Notes under the pieces: model-generated
Database searches by the model: none
Told to the model about the DNA's origin: nothing
The model's input: the letters and a program-made list of their open reading frames with translations, nothing else
NCBI GenBank assembly: GCA_025455885.1
Contig: JALOLR010000009.1
Coordinates: 62,001-126,000 of the forward strand
DNA from: Acidimicrobiales bacterium
GTDB lineage: Bacteria; Actinomycetota; Acidimicrobiia; Acidimicrobiales; Acidimicrobilacustridaceae
Direction: 5' to 3'
DNA length: 64,000 nt
Made by a program: the position numbers and the translations under genes
Shown here: piece after piece, positions 49,499 to 58,749 of the stretch
How positions within the stretch are numbered: position 1 is the stretch's first letter
How the letters are laid out: the number at the start of each line of letters is the position of its first letter

Positions 49499-50593
49499 TC
49501 AGTCGTCGAACAGGGAGGGGCCGTCGTCGGCGGCGGCCAGGGGGGCGCCGGCGGGAGGGACCATGCCGACGTGGGCCCACGCCGCCGGGGTGGCCACCCG
49601 CCCGCGGGGAGTGCGCATCAGCAGCCCCTGCTGGATGAGGAACGGCTCGTAGACGTCCTCGACGGTCTCCTCGGCCTCACCGACGCTGATGGCCAGCGTG
49701 CCGAGCCCGACCGGCCCACCGCCGAACTTGCCGCACAGGTTGCCCAGCACCGCCCGGTCGACCTTGTCGAGGCCGAGCTCGTCGACCCCGAACAGCGAGA
49801 GGCCCGCCCGGGCCACCTCACGATCGACCGTGCCGGTGCCCCGCACCTCGGCGAAGTCCCGCACCCGGCGCAGGAGGCGGTTGGCGATGCGGGGCGTCCC
49901 CCGCGAGCGGCGGGCGATCTCGACCGCCCCGGCGTCGTCGACGGCCAACCCGAGGATGCCGGCGGCCCGCGTCACGATCGACTCGAGCTCGTCGGCGTCG
50001 TAGTAGTCGAGCCGGGCGACGAGACCGAACCGGTCGCGCAGCGGCCCCGTGATGAGCCCGGTGCGGGTGGTGGCCCCGACCAGGGTGAAGCGGGGCAGGT
50101 CGAGACGGATGGACCGCGCCGCCGGGCCCTTGCCGAGCACGATGTCGAGCTGGAAGTCCTCCATGCCCGGGTACAGCACCTCCTCGACGGTCCGGCTGAG
50201 GCGGTGGATCTCGTCGATGAAGAGCACGTCGCCCTCGCCCAGGCGGGTGAGGATGGCGGCGAGGTCGCCGGCGCGATCGAGCGCCGGCCCGGACGTGACG
50301 TGGAGCGCGACGCCCTGCTCGGCGGCCACGATGCCCGCCAGCGTGGTCTTGCCCAGGCCCGGCGGGCCGGCGAAGAGCAGGTGGTCGACCGCCTGGCCAC
50401 GCCGCCGGGCCGCCTCCAGGATGATGTGGAGGTGCTCCTTGAGCTCACGCTGGCCGACGAACTCGGCGAGCGTGCGGGGCCGCAGCCCTCCCTCCTCGCC
50501 GATGAGGTCGCCGGCGCCGCCGACCGCGTCGAGGTCGGGTTCGTGGGCCAGGTCGTCGGGGCCGGGTTCCGGGCGGAGCAGCTCGTCGCGCAT
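49499..50593 (-). CDS. ruvB: Holliday junction branch-migration ATPase RuvB
   Basis: The 364-residue AAA+ motor has Walker [17 protein letters not shown], Walker [21 protein letters not shown], sensor 1 [21 protein letters not shown] with the arginine finger, and a C-terminal winged helix (about residues 265-340). The N- and C-terminal extensions are acidic and short. The ATG overlaps the ruvA stop by one base (TGATG). Confidence 0.96.
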   Translation of the reverse strand: MRDELLRPEPGPDDLAHEPDLDAVGGAGDLIGEEGGLRPRTLAEFVGQRELKEHLHIILEAARRRGQAVDHLLFAGPPGLGKTTLAGIVAAEQGVALHVTSGPALDRAGDLAAILTRLGEGDVLFIDEIHRLSRTVEEVLYPGMEDFQLDIVLGKGPAARSIRLDLPRFTLVGATTRTGLITGPLRDRFGLVARLDYYDADELESIVTRAAGILGLAVDDAGAVEIARRSRGTPRIANRLLRRVRDFAEVRGTGTVDREVARAGLSLFGVDELGLDKVDRAVLGNLCGKFGGGPVGLGTLAISVGEAEETVEDVYEPFLIQQGLLMRTPRGRVATPAAWAHVGMVPPAGAPLAAADDGPSLFDD

Positions 50594-51201
50594 CAGGCCA
50601 CCGCCAGGCGTTGCAGGGCGACCCGCAGCAACGCCGAGGGGTCGTCGTCGTCGGGCAGGTCGCGCAGGACGGTGGTGACCTCGTCGGGTCCGTAGCCGAG
50701 GTTGGTGAGGGCGTCACGGACGTCGGCCTGGGGCGAGCCGGCGATCCCCTCTGCCGACCCCGCCGACCCGGCGGCGGCGGCCGCTTCGAGCCCCGGCACG
50801 TCGAGCCTCGACTTCAGCTCCACGAGCAACCGGGCCGCGGTCTTCTTGCCCACGCCGGGCACCAGGCAGAGCGCGTCGAGGTCGTCGCTGACCAGCACCC
50901 GGCGAAGGGCGACCGGCGGGTGGACGGAGAGGATGGCCAGGGCCAGGGTCGGCCCGACGCCGTGGGCGCCGAGCAGCGCCTCGAAGGCCAAGCGGTCCTC
51001 GGCGGCGAGGAACCCGTAGAGGGTCTCGGCGTCCTCACGGCGGTGGTGGTGGACGTGGAGGAACACCTCCCGGCCGGGCTCCCCGAGCGCGACGGCCGTC
51101 GCCGGGGCCACCGTGACCCGGTAGCCCACGCCGGCCACCTCGACGAGCACCTCGCCGGCCGGCAACCGGTCGAGCAGCGTGCCCCGCAGCGAGCCGATCA
51201 C
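50593..51201 (-). CDS. ruvA: Holliday junction DNA-binding protein RuvA
   Basis: The 202-residue protein has an N-terminal OB-fold ([28 protein letters not shown]), a tandem helix-hairpin-helix region ([37 protein letters not shown]), and a C-terminal RuvB-contacting domain ([20 protein letters not shown]) after an Ala/Gly linker. The GTG start overlaps the ruvC stop (GTGA). Confidence 0.95.
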   Translation of the reverse strand: MIGSLRGTLLDRLPAGEVLVEVAGVGYRVTVAPATAVALGEPGREVFLHVHHHRREDAETLYGFLAAEDRLAFEALLGAHGVGPTLALAILSVHPPVALRRVLVSDDLDALCLVPGVGKKTAARLLVELKSRLDVPGLEAAAAAGSAGSAEGIAGSPQADVRDALTNLGYGPDEVTTVLRDLPDDDDPSALLRVALQRLAVA

Positions 51202-51734
51202 CGGGCCACCCGGGCCCGGGAGTCAGCGGCCGCGGCGGCCCGCCGGAGGGGTTCCATCGCCAGGTGGCACAGGGCCAGCGCGGCGGCGTCGGCGGCGTCG
51301 GGGGGTTCGGGCAGCACGGCCAGGCCGAGCAGCGCCTGCACCATCTGTTGCACCTCCTGCTTGCCGGCGCCGCCCCAGCCGGCGACGGCGGACTTGACCT
51401 CGTTCGGGGAGTACTGGACCACGTCGGCCCCGGCGGCGACCGCCTCGGCCATGGCGACCCCGCTGGCCTGACCGACCGACATGGCGGTGCGCACGTTCAC
51501 CTGGAACAGCACCCGCTCGACCGCCATGACCGACGGACGGTGCTCGGCGATGAGCGCCCGCAGCTCCTGCTGGAGCTCGGCCAGGCGGAGGTGGACCGGT
51601 TCGGACGGGGCGGTGGTGATCACCCCCAGGGCGAGCGCTCGGGCCCCCGCCCGGCGTCCGGGCGCGGCCGGACGGGCCTCGAGCACGCAGTACCCGCATC
51701 GGGACAGGCCGGGGTCGACACCGAGCACGAACAC
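51198..51734 (-). CDS. ruvC: crossover junction endodeoxyribonuclease RuvC
   Basis: The 178-residue resolvase has an RNase H-like core: VLGVDPGLSRCGYCVLE (first catalytic Asp), MAVERVLFQVNVRTAMSVGQASG (Glu), SPNEVKSAVAGWGGAGKQEVQQMV and PPDAADAAALALCHL (distal Asp pair). GTG 51734 is 7 nt after TATCGT with no Shine-Dalgarno sequence. It heads the ruvC-ruvA-ruvB operon and diverges from the ABC genes. Confidence 0.95.
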   Translation of the reverse strand: MFVLGVDPGLSRCGYCVLEARPAAPGRRAGARALALGVITTAPSEPVHLRLAELQQELRALIAEHRPSVMAVERVLFQVNVRTAMSVGQASGVAMAEAVAAGADVVQYSPNEVKSAVAGWGGAGKQEVQQMVQALLGLAVLPEPPDAADAAALALCHLAMEPLRRAAAAADSRARVAR

Positions 51735-51741
51735 CCGTACG

Positions 51742-51747
51742 ACGATA
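51742..51747 (-). promoter_or_regulatory. candidate -10 element of ruvCAB (leaderless)
   Basis: TATCGT on the minus strand, followed by CGTACGG (7 nt) and the ruvC GTG. The divergent ABC gene starts only 38 nt away, so the promoters overlap. Confidence 0.5.
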
Positions 51748-51752
51748 GCGGC

Positions 51753-51776
51753 GTGGACCTCGTCCGTCGGGGATGA
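51753..51776 (+). CDS. 7-codon upstream ORF overlapping the ABC ATPase start
   Basis: The GTG at 51753 opens a frame encoding VDLVRRG whose TGA overlaps the next ATG (ATGA). A third mini-ORF of the same arrangement, but short enough to be chance and without a convincing -10 hexamer. Confidence 0.2.
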   Translation: MDLVRRG

Positions 51777-52987
51777 CGGCCCCGTCCGACGGCACCGGGA
51801 CGGGCCGGGACGACACCACCGCGGCGGAACCGGGCTCAGCCGACGGCATCATCGTGCCGATGACTCGACCTGTGCCCTCCGTGACCGCGGATCCGTCCGT
51901 CGCCGACGAGTCCCTCTCCCCTCCCCCGCCGACCGCCCCCGACCCGGCCCTCACGGTCGAGCTGCGCGGCGTCAGCCGCCGCTTCGGGACGGTGGCCGCT
52001 CTCCACGACCTCGACCTGTTGGTCCCGGAGGGCCGCATCACCGTGCTCCTGGGTCCCAACGGTGCCGGCAAGACGACGGCCATCCGCATGGTGACCGGGG
52101 CGCTCAGCCCCGACGAGGGGACCGTGCGGGTGTTCGGCCTGGACCCGGACCACGACGGCGAGGACGTCCGCCGGCGCTGCGGGGTGGTGTCGGCCAAACC
52201 GGCGCTCTACGACCGGTTGTCGGGGCGGGCCAACCTCCAGTACGCGGCCGAGCTCTACGGGCTCGGGCGACGGGCCGACGGGCCGATCACCGAGGCCGCC
52301 GACCGCTTCGGGATCGTCGAGGCCCTCGACCAGCAGGTCGGCGGCTACTCCACGGGGATGAAGACCCGCCTCGCGCTGGCCCGCTCGGTGCTCCACGACC
52401 CCGAGCTGTTGCTGTTCGACGAGCCGACCAGCGGGCTCGACCCCGAGTCGTCCCACGCCGTGCTCGAACTGATCCGCGAGATGACCGCCGGCGGCCGCAC
52501 CGTCGTCATGTGCACCCACCTGCTCATCGAGGCGGAGGGGCTGGCCGACCGGATCGTCGTCCTCGACGCCGGCACCGACCTGCTCTCGGGCACCCAGGAC
52601 GAGCTCACCCGCCTCTACTGGCCACCCAACCTGGTGCACCTCTCGGCCGAGGACCCGGCGACGCTCGCCTGCGTCGCCGACTGGGACGGCGTCGTGTCCT
52701 ACTCCCCCGCCGCGGCCGAGCGGCCGGGCGTCGCCGAGGTCCAACTCGACGACCTCGCCCGTCTCCCCGACCTCATCGGTCGCCTCGTCGCCGACGGCGT
52801 CCGCCTCACCCGCGTCGAGCCCCACGACCCCACGCTCGAAGACCTCTACTTCGCGGTCCGGCGGGACCACCGCGAGCGTCTGGCCGCCGCCGGGCGGGGC
52901 GACGACGGCCTCGCCCCGATCGTCCTGCCGGACCGGCCTGCACCGCCCCGCAACCGCATCGACGTCGCCGAGGAGGACCGGCGATGA
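51773..52987 (+). CDS. ABC transporter ATP-binding protein
   Basis: The 404-residue ATPase has a disordered N-terminus (~60 residues) and then the nucleotide-binding domain: Walker A LLGPNGAGKTTAIRM, signature GGYSTGMKTRLALARS (a YSTGM variant of LSGGQ, common in exporter ATPases), Walker B LLLFDEPTSGLDPES and the switch His in VMCTHLLIEAE. A ~120-residue C-terminal extension follows. It is coupled to its membrane partner by ATGA. It resembles ABC-2 drug or lipid exporters; the substrate is unknown. Confidence 0.9.
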   Translation: MTAPSDGTGTGRDDTTAAEPGSADGIIVPMTRPVPSVTADPSVADESLSPPPPTAPDPALTVELRGVSRRFGTVAALHDLDLLVPEGRITVLLGPNGAGKTTAIRMVTGALSPDEGTVRVFGLDPDHDGEDVRRRCGVVSAKPALYDRLSGRANLQYAAELYGLGRRADGPITEAADRFGIVEALDQQVGGYSTGMKTRLALARSVLHDPELLLFDEPTSGLDPESSHAVLELIREMTAGGRTVVMCTHLLIEAEGLADRIVVLDAGTDLLSGTQDELTRLYWPPNLVHLSAEDPATLACVADWDGVVSYSPAAAERPGVAEVQLDDLARLPDLIGRLVADGVRLTRVEPHDPTLEDLYFAVRRDHRERLAAAGRGDDGLAPIVLPDRPAPPRNRIDVAEEDRR

Positions 52988-53862
52988 CCGCGCCGGCGCT
53001 CGACGCCCGCCGCCGGACCCGCCGACCGCTCGACCGCGCCCGCATGTTCACCGTGATGCGCACCGATCTGAAGCAGCTCATCGAGTCCAAGGACTTCTGG
53101 GTGCCGATGCTGCTCCTCGGCGGCTTCTTCTTCCTCATCGTGCCGGCGTTCCTGTTGAGCATCATCACCAGCATCGGCAACGTGAGCGCCATCCAGCAGG
53201 TCTCCCAGGCCCTCGAGCTGCTCCCCTCCTCGGCGCAGGCCGCGGTGCCCCAGGACGTCGACGCGTCGACGCAGGTCGGCTACGTGCTGGCCGTCTATCT
53301 CTTCGCCCCCATCGCCGTCGTCGTGCCCCTGACGATCTCCACCGCGGTCGGGGCCGCCACGATCGTGGGCGAGCGCGAGCGCGGCACCGGCGAGTTCCTG
53401 GCCCACTCCCCCGCCGACGTGCGGGAGATCTACCTGGGCAAGCTCCTGGCCAGCATCATCCCCGGGTACATCACGACGATCGTCGGCTTCGGGATCTACT
53501 CGTTGCTCGTCAACGGCCTGGTGGGGCGCAAGGTCGGGGGCTGGTTCTTCCCGACCCCGGCGTGGTGGCTGCTGATCCTCTGGGTCCTGCCCCCGTTCCT
53601 CGCCATCGCCCTGTCGTTGGTGCTGCGGCTCTCGGCCCGGGTGAAGTCGACCGCCGCCGCCCAGCAGGCGGCGGGTCTGGTCACCTTCCCCCTGATCCTG
53701 ATCGCCTACGGCCAGTCGACGGGCGCACTGGTCGGGTCGGGCACCCCGATGCTGGCCTTCGTGATCGGCACGGTGGCGTGGGTGGTCGCCGCCGTCTCGC
53801 TGGCCACGGGGTTCCGGTCGCTCACCCGCGCCCGGCTCCTGGGTGTCGCCAACGAGCAGTGA
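52984..53862 (+). CDS. ABC-2 type transporter permease
   Basis: The 292-residue membrane protein has a cytoplasmic start (FTVMRTDLKQLIESKDFWVPM), six predicted helices, an extracytoplasmic loop after helix 1 (VSAIQQVSQALELLPSSAQAAVPQ), and the ABC-2 core ATIVGERERGTGEFLAHSPADVREIYLGKLL. That core, the ERERGTxE motif followed by the coupling helix, is characteristic of ABC-2 and NatB-like exporters. It pairs with the ATPase encoded just upstream. Confidence 0.87.
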   Translation: MTAPALDARRRTRRPLDRARMFTVMRTDLKQLIESKDFWVPMLLLGGFFFLIVPAFLLSIITSIGNVSAIQQVSQALELLPSSAQAAVPQDVDASTQVGYVLAVYLFAPIAVVVPLTISTAVGAATIVGERERGTGEFLAHSPADVREIYLGKLLASIIPGYITTIVGFGIYSLLVNGLVGRKVGGWFFPTPAWWLLILWVLPPFLAIALSLVLRLSARVKSTAAAQQAAGLVTFPLILIAYGQSTGALVGSGTPMLAFVIGTVAWVVAAVSLATGFRSLTRARLLGVANEQ

Positions 53863-53871
53863 TCCCCGGGC

Positions 53872-54351
53872 TCAGTCGAGGCCGGCGAGGACGTCGACGA
53901 TCTCCTCGACCGGCCGGAACGTGAGCCCGGCGGTGGCGCGGTGCGCCCACCGGACGATCCCGTCGCCGTCGACGACGATCACCGATCGCCGGTAGAAGCC
54001 GACCGGCCCGAGGATGTCGTAGGCCCGCCCGACCTCCTTGTCGACGTCGGACAACAGGGGGAAGGCGAACGGCCCGTGCTCGGCGGCGAACGCCTCGTGC
54101 TCGTCGAGCCCCTGCGGGCTGATGGCCAGCACCTGGGCGCCGACGTCGGCGAAGCGACCGATGTCGGCGGAGTAGGTGCTGAGCTGGACGGTGCAGACCG
54201 GGGAGTTGTCGGCCGGGTAGAAGACGAGCACGACGGTCGAACCGGCGAAGTCGGACAGAGCGATCTCGCGCCGGCCCGGTCGGGCGTCGTCGGTGCCGGC
54301 GATGCCCCAGAGCCGGAAGGCTGGCGCGGGCCGGCCGCGCTCGATGGTCAC
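53872..54351 (-). CDS. peroxiredoxin (BCP/AhpC-TSA type, 1-Cys)
   Basis: The 159-residue thioredoxin-fold protein reduces peroxides. The peroxidatic Cys is C53 in FYPADNSPVCTVQLSTYS, where the usual PxxxTxxC motif has Ser50 in place of Thr. C53 is the only cysteine in the chain, so resolution must use an external thiol such as mycothiol or a mycoredoxin. GTG 54351 is the start. It lies 10 nt from yebC, which is upstream on the same strand. Confidence 0.85.
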   Translation of the reverse strand: MTIERGRPAPAFRLWGIAGTDDARPGRREIALSDFAGSTVVLVFYPADNSPVCTVQLSTYSADIGRFADVGAQVLAISPQGLDEHEAFAAEHGPFAFPLLSDVDKEVGRAYDILGPVGFYRRSVIVVDGDGIVRWAHRATAGLTFRPVEEIVDVLAGLD

Positions 54352-54361
54352 GAACCGCTCC

Positions 54362-55111
54362 CTAGGCGTCGATGGTCTGCAGGATCTCGTCGGGGATGTC
54401 GAAGTTCGAGAACACGTCCTGCACGTCGTCGTTGTCCTCGAGGGCGTCGATCACCCGCAGGACGGACTTCGCGGCTTCGGCGGAGTCGAGGAGGACGGCG
54501 GTGCTCGACACCATCGTCACCTCCGCGCTGTCGAACCCGATGCCGACATCCTCGAGGGCCTGGCGCACGGCGGGCAGGTCGGTGGGGGCGCAGGTGACCC
54601 GCCAGGTGTCGCCCTCGTCGACGATGTCCTCGGCACCGGCGTCGAGGGCCGCCAGCATGATGTCGTCCTCGGTGACCGAGCTCGGGACGATCACCACGCC
54701 CTTGCGCTCGAACTGCCACGACACCGCGCCGGGCTCGGCGATGGAGCCGCCGGTCTTCTTGAGCAGCGACCGGATGTCCCCCCCGGTGCGGTTGCGGTTG
54801 TCGGTCAGCACCTCGATGAGCACGGCCACCCCGTTCGGGGCGTAGCCCTCGTAGGTGATCTGCTCGTACGTGACGCCCTCGAGCTCGCCGGTGCCGCGCT
54901 TGATGGCCCGCTCGATGGTGTCGAGGGGCACCGAGGCGTCCCGCGCCTTCTGGTACATGGTGCGCAGCGTCGGGTTCATGTCCGGGTCGCCGCCGCCCTC
55001 GCGGGCGGCGACCTCCACCTGACGGATGAGCTTGGCGAAGAGCTTGCCGCGGGCCTTGTCGGCGGCCCCCTTCTTGTGCTTGATCGTCGCCCATTTGGAG
55101 TGACCGGACAT
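54362..55111 (-). CDS. yebC: YebC/PmpR family protein
   Basis: The 249-residue protein begins MSGHSKWATIKHKKGAADKARGKLFAKLIR, the invariant YebC start, with GYAPNGVAVLIEVLTDNRNRT in the middle. Members act as DNA-binding regulators or, as shown for some, help ribosomes through polyproline stalls. GAGGAGG 5 nt before the ATG at 55111 decides the start over the GTG one codon upstream. In mycobacteria yebC also lies next to pdxT and near ruvCAB. Confidence 0.95.
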   Translation of the reverse strand: MSGHSKWATIKHKKGAADKARGKLFAKLIRQVEVAAREGGGDPDMNPTLRTMYQKARDASVPLDTIERAIKRGTGELEGVTYEQITYEGYAPNGVAVLIEVLTDNRNRTGGDIRSLLKKTGGSIAEPGAVSWQFERKGVVIVPSSVTEDDIMLAALDAGAEDIVDEGDTWRVTCAPTDLPAVRQALEDVGIGFDSAEVTMVSSTAVLLDSAEAAKSVLRVIDALEDNDDVQDVFSNFDIPDEILQTIDA

Positions 55112-55160
55112 CACGCCCTCCTCGGCCGGCGGGTGGCGGGACGGGTGACGGCGGGCCGGC

Positions 55161-55745
55161 TCATGCCGCCATCACCTCCTTGACGAAGAGCTCGTGCAGA
55201 CGCAGGTCCGGGGAGAGCTCGGGATGGAAGGCGGTGACCACGACGGATCCCTGCCGGCAGGCGACGGGGCCACCGGCCACGGCGGCGAGGACCTCGACAT
55301 CGGGTCCGACCCGCTCGACCACGGGAGCCCGGATGAAGACGGCGTGCACCGGGGCCTCCTCGAGGCCCACCACGGTGAGGTCGGTCTCGAAGGAGTCGAC
55401 CTGGCGGCCGAAGGCGTTGCGGCGCACGTCGATGTCGATGGCCCGGAACGACCGTTGGTCGTCACGACCGTCGATGATCGACTCGGCCATGAGGATCATC
55501 CCGGCGCACGTGCCGAGGGCGGGCATCCCCTCGCCGAGGCGCACCGCGATCGGGTCGAAGAGCTCGTTGGCGTCGAGCAGCTTCGACATGGTGGTCGACT
55601 CGCCGCCCGGCACGACGAGGGCGTCGACGCCGGCGAGCTCGTCAGCGGTGCGGACCTCGCAGGCCCGCACCCCGAGCCGCTCGAAGGCCCGGAGGTGCAA
55701 CACGAACGCGCCCTGGAGCGCGAGGACGCCCACCTGAGCCGACAC
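55161..55745 (-). CDS. pdxT: pyridoxal 5'-phosphate synthase glutaminase subunit
   Basis: Releases ammonia from glutamine for the PdxS synthase. The 194-residue class I-like glutaminase has VGVLALQGAFVLHLRAFERLG, VPGGESTTMSKLL, the nucleophile Cys in PALGTCAGMILMA and the His/Glu pair in VTAFHPELSPD. GTG 55745 is the start. Downstream of pdxS by 80 nt. Confidence 0.95.
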   Translation of the reverse strand: MSAQVGVLALQGAFVLHLRAFERLGVRACEVRTADELAGVDALVVPGGESTTMSKLLDANELFDPIAVRLGEGMPALGTCAGMILMAESIIDGRDDQRSFRAIDIDVRRNAFGRQVDSFETDLTVVGLEEAPVHAVFIRAPVVERVGPDVEVLAAVAGGPVACRQGSVVVTAFHPELSPDLRLHELFVKEVMAA

Positions 55746-55825
55746 CTGGGGGCTCCGACGGAGCGGTGGAGGGCACGAGCGGTGACCCTAGCCCCTCGCC
55801 CGGCCGGGGCCGGGACGAGCGGGAC

Positions 55826-56734
55826 TCACCAGCCGCGGTCGGCAAAGGTGGTCTCGAGCCCGCCGATCTCGAGTCCGGGCATCGCCCCACCCAGCCCCCG
55901 GCTGACCTTGGCGAGGATCTCGGGGTCACGGAAGTTGGTGGTGGCCTCCACGATGGCCTTGGCCCGGGTCGACGGGTCGTCGCTCTTGAAGATGCCCGAC
56001 CCCACGAAGACGCTCTCGGCGCCGAGCTGCATGACCAGCGCGGCATCGGCGGGGGTGGCGATCCCCCCGGCACAGAACAGCGGCACCGGCAGCGCCCCGG
56101 TCTCGGCGATCTCCTGCACGAGGCCGAGCGGCGCCCGCAGCTCCTTGGCCCAGTCGAACAGCTCGGCGGAGTCGGCCTGGGTGATCCGTCGGACGTCGCC
56201 GAGGATGGTGCGCAGGTGCCGGACGGCCTCGACGATGTTGCCGGTGCCGGCCTCCCCCTTCGAGCGGATCAGGCAGGCGCCCTCGGAGATGCGACGAAGG
56301 GCCTCGCCGAGGTTGGTGGCCCCGCAGACGAACGGGGCGGTGAAGGCCCACTTGTCGATGTGGTGACGCTCGTCGGCCGGGGTGAGCACCTCGGACTCGT
56401 CGATGTAGTCGACGGCGAGCGCCTGGAGGATCTGGGCCTCGACGAAGTGGCCGATGCGGGCCTTGGCCATCACCGGGATGGTGGTGACGGCCTTGATGCC
56501 CTCGATCATCTCGGGGTCGCTCATGCGGGCCACGCCGCCGTCGCGACGGATGTCGGACGGCACGCGCTCGAGGGCCATGACGGCGACGGCGCCGGCGTCC
56601 TCGGCGATCCGGGCCTGCTCGGGGTCGACGACGTCCATGATGACGCCGCCCTTCAGCATCTCGGCGAGCCCCCGCTTCACGAGCTGGGTGCCGGTGGCCC
56701 GTTCGTCGAGTCCCTCGGAGAAGTGATCTGCCAT
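55826..56734 (-). CDS. pdxS: pyridoxal 5'-phosphate synthase synthase subunit
   Basis: Condenses ribose 5-phosphate, glyceraldehyde 3-phosphate and PdxT-derived ammonia to PLP. The 302-residue TIM barrel has [44 protein letters not shown], the catalytic lysines in [16 protein letters not shown] and [20 protein letters not shown], and [19 protein letters not shown] 56734 lies 7 nt after TACACT with no Shine-Dalgarno sequence, so the mRNA is probably leaderless. Confidence 0.97.
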   Translation of the reverse strand: MADHFSEGLDERATGTQLVKRGLAEMLKGGVIMDVVDPEQARIAEDAGAVAVMALERVPSDIRRDGGVARMSDPEMIEGIKAVTTIPVMAKARIGHFVEAQILQALAVDYIDESEVLTPADERHHIDKWAFTAPFVCGATNLGEALRRISEGACLIRSKGEAGTGNIVEAVRHLRTILGDVRRITQADSAELFDWAKELRAPLGLVQEIAETGALPVPLFCAGGIATPADAALVMQLGAESVFVGSGIFKSDDPSTRAKAIVEATTNFRDPEILAKVSRGLGGAMPGLEIGGLETTFADRGW

Positions 56735-56741
56735 GGGTCGG

Positions 56742-56747
56742 AGTGTA
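56742..56747 (-). promoter_or_regulatory. candidate -10 element of pdxS-pdxT (leaderless)
   Basis: TACACT on the minus strand, followed by CCGACCC (7 nt) and the ATG. Confidence 0.55.
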
Positions 56748-56798
56748 CGGCCCACCCCCGCGAAGGCACGAAGCGGATCGGCACTCCGACCGGAACGT

Positions 56799-57905
56799 TC
56801 AGCGGGCCTCGGCGAGGAGCTCGTCGGCGGTGAGCTGGTCGAGCGGCACGACCCCGGCCCCGGTCTGGGGGAGCGCCACCCAGGTCCGGCCGGGCGTCAG
56901 CAGGATCGGGGCGCCGGTCTCGTCGAGCAGCTGGGCGGGCTGCTCGCGCACGGGACGGACCCAGCGACCGCGGACGAGCTGGCCGTCGGTGAGCACCAGC
57001 GCCTCGCCTTCACCGACCGTCTCGGCTCGGGGCGAACGGCTGTCGGCGGCACTCACCCCGTAGTCGACGAACATGACCACCACGTTGGCGGGAGCCACCT
57101 GCACCCCGTCGGCGTCGCGGGTCTCGGCGTCGGGACGGGGGTGCCGGGCGTCGACCTGGTAGCGCGCCCATCCCCCACGGTCTGCGTCCCAGACGTACTC
57201 GACCCGACCCAGGCCGTAGTCGATGCTCACGCCCGCGACGGGCAGCGACGGGTTGGTGACCGCCGCACCCTCGACTCGGTACGCGAACACGGGGGCGGGT
57301 GGGCCCTGCCCGGCGGGCGCCCGCTCGGCCACGAGCGGGAGGAGGTTCACGTAGAGGTTGTGCGGGGCCGGACGCTCACGGGAGCGGTAGTAGAACTGCT
57401 CGGCGACGTCGAAGGACGCGTTCGTCAGGACCCCTTCCCGGGCGGCGCCGAGGACCTCGGCGGTCACGCCCGGGTTCCCGCCCGACCAGACGAACAGCGG
57501 GGTGGACAGCCCGGCGACCAGGTCGATGTCGCTCGACCGCGCCGAACGAACGGGCCCGACGTCGTCGCGGAGCTGGGAGTGCAGCACGAGAGCGAAGCGG
57601 GTGATGCCCTCGACCCGCATCTCGTACACGACGTCGGCCTGGTTGATGCCGGCCTGGGGACGGGCCTCGGGGCTGTTGTCCATCTTCACCGACACGGCCG
57701 GGTGCTGCTCGCCGGCGGGGTCGGCCGCCGGCAGGCCCGTCAACGGTGAGCGGACCACCGGCGCCGTGGTGGTGGTCGTGGGTGCGACGGTCGTGGTGGT
57801 GGCGACCGGAGCCGCTTCGTCGGACGAGCACGCCGCGGCGACCAGCACGATGGCGAGCAGGCCGGCGGTGACCGCGGCGGGGCGACCCCGCCGGGGTGTC
57901 GTCAC
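56799..57905 (-). CDS. DUF3048 (YerB-like) lipoprotein
   Basis: The 368-residue product has a lipoprotein signal peptide ([20 protein letters not shown], lipobox AAAC near residue 26), a Thr-rich tether ([18 protein letters not shown]) and two DUF3048 segments. The N-terminal one has [38 protein letters not shown] and [14 protein letters not shown]; the C-terminal one has [12 protein letters not shown] and [11 protein letters not shown]. The family is secreted and of unknown function (Bacillus YerB). The GTG start overlaps the stop of the M48-like gene (GTGA). Confidence 0.87.
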   Translation of the reverse strand: MTTPRRGRPAAVTAGLLAIVLVAAACSSDEAAPVATTTTVAPTTTTTAPVVRSPLTGLPAADPAGEQHPAVSVKMDNSPEARPQAGINQADVVYEMRVEGITRFALVLHSQLRDDVGPVRSARSSDIDLVAGLSTPLFVWSGGNPGVTAEVLGAAREGVLTNASFDVAEQFYYRSRERPAPHNLYVNLLPLVAERAPAGQGPPAPVFAYRVEGAAVTNPSLPVAGVSIDYGLGRVEYVWDADRGGWARYQVDARHPRPDAETRDADGVQVAPANVVVMFVDYGVSAADSRSPRAETVGEGEALVLTDGQLVRGRWVRPVREQPAQLLDETGAPILLTPGRTWVALPQTGAGVVPLDQLTADELLAEAR

Positions 57906-58699
57906 AGCATCTCCAGCGCGTCGATGCGGTCGGAGATGGCCGCCCGGTCGTCGCCCGGGCGGGGACGGGGGTCGACGAACCAGAGCCGGGCGGTGCCGGC
58001 CAGGGGCCGGTCGACCACGGTGTCGGACGCCGCCAGCCGCGACAGGGCGGCGATGAGCCCGGGCGGGTACCGGGTCAGGGCGACCGCGCCACGGTCGGCC
58101 AGCACATCGTCGTCGGGCCCGACGCCCTGCCCCAGGCGCGCTCGCAGCACACCGACGACCGGTCGGGCCAGCAGGGTGGCGCCGCCGCGGGCCCCGTGGA
58201 GCACCCGCACCGCCGTGGTGGTGGCGGGCAGCCCGCCCTGGCGGATCAACGTGACGGCCCGGGCCAGGACGGCCTCGAGCTCGACGCGCCCGAGGAGATC
58301 GAGGAGGCCCGAGGTGGCCACGATGTGCACGTTCTGGTCGTCGATCCCGATGACCAGGGCGTTGGCGGAGGGGACGTCGAGGACGTGGAGGGTCGGGGGG
58401 TTGACGCCCCCGGTGGCCACGAGGCCCTCCATGACGTTGACCAGCCGCGCCTCGCCGACCGGGTCGGCGGGACGCGCCCCGAGCGCGTCGAGGAGCACCG
58501 GGGTGGGATCGACCGCGGCCCACGAGAGCACCCAGCCCCCGACGACGAGCGTGACGGCGAGCCCGACCAGCAGCCCGACCGGACCGAAGGCGACGACCAG
58601 GATCGCGGTGAGGACCACGCCGAGGGCGACGGCCGGGACCACGGAGAGGGCGAGCACCCAGTTCCTCGACGGTGACACAGGTCGGGGGGTGTCGCTCAC
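57902..58699 (-). CDS. degenerate M48 (HtpX-like) protein lacking HExxH
   Basis: The 265-residue protein has two N-terminal hydrophobic helices (WVLALSVVPAVALGVVLTAI, GLLVGLAVTLVVGGWVL), then an M48-type core: PTLHVLDVPSANALVIG, HIVATSGLLDLLGRVELEAVLA. Exactly where active enzymes have HExxH, residues 147-151 read RAVTL, and no downstream Glu-zinc motif stands out. The fold is therefore recognisable but the zinc site is gone, suggesting a non-catalytic membrane protein. The frame is intact and coupled to the DUF3048 gene, which argues against simple decay. GTG 58699 is the start. Confidence 0.75.
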   Translation of the reverse strand: MSDTPRPVSPSRNWVLALSVVPAVALGVVLTAILVVAFGPVGLLVGLAVTLVVGGWVLSWAAVDPTPVLLDALGARPADPVGEARLVNVMEGLVATGGVNPPTLHVLDVPSANALVIGIDDQNVHIVATSGLLDLLGRVELEAVLARAVTLIRQGGLPATTTAVRVLHGARGGATLLARPVVGVLRARLGQGVGPDDDVLADRGAVALTRYPPGLIAALSRLAASDTVVDRPLAGTARLWFVDPRPRPGDDRAAISDRIDALEML

Positions 58700-58749
58700 G
58701 GGGCCTCGGCGGATCGTTCGATGCGGCGATGGTACCGGTGGGGTGGGTC

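Noticed and set aside
51481-51772. Antisense ORFs over ruvC continuing towards the ABC genes
   Set aside because: Shadow frames of ruvC. Only the tiny 51753-51776 frame was kept, at low confidence.
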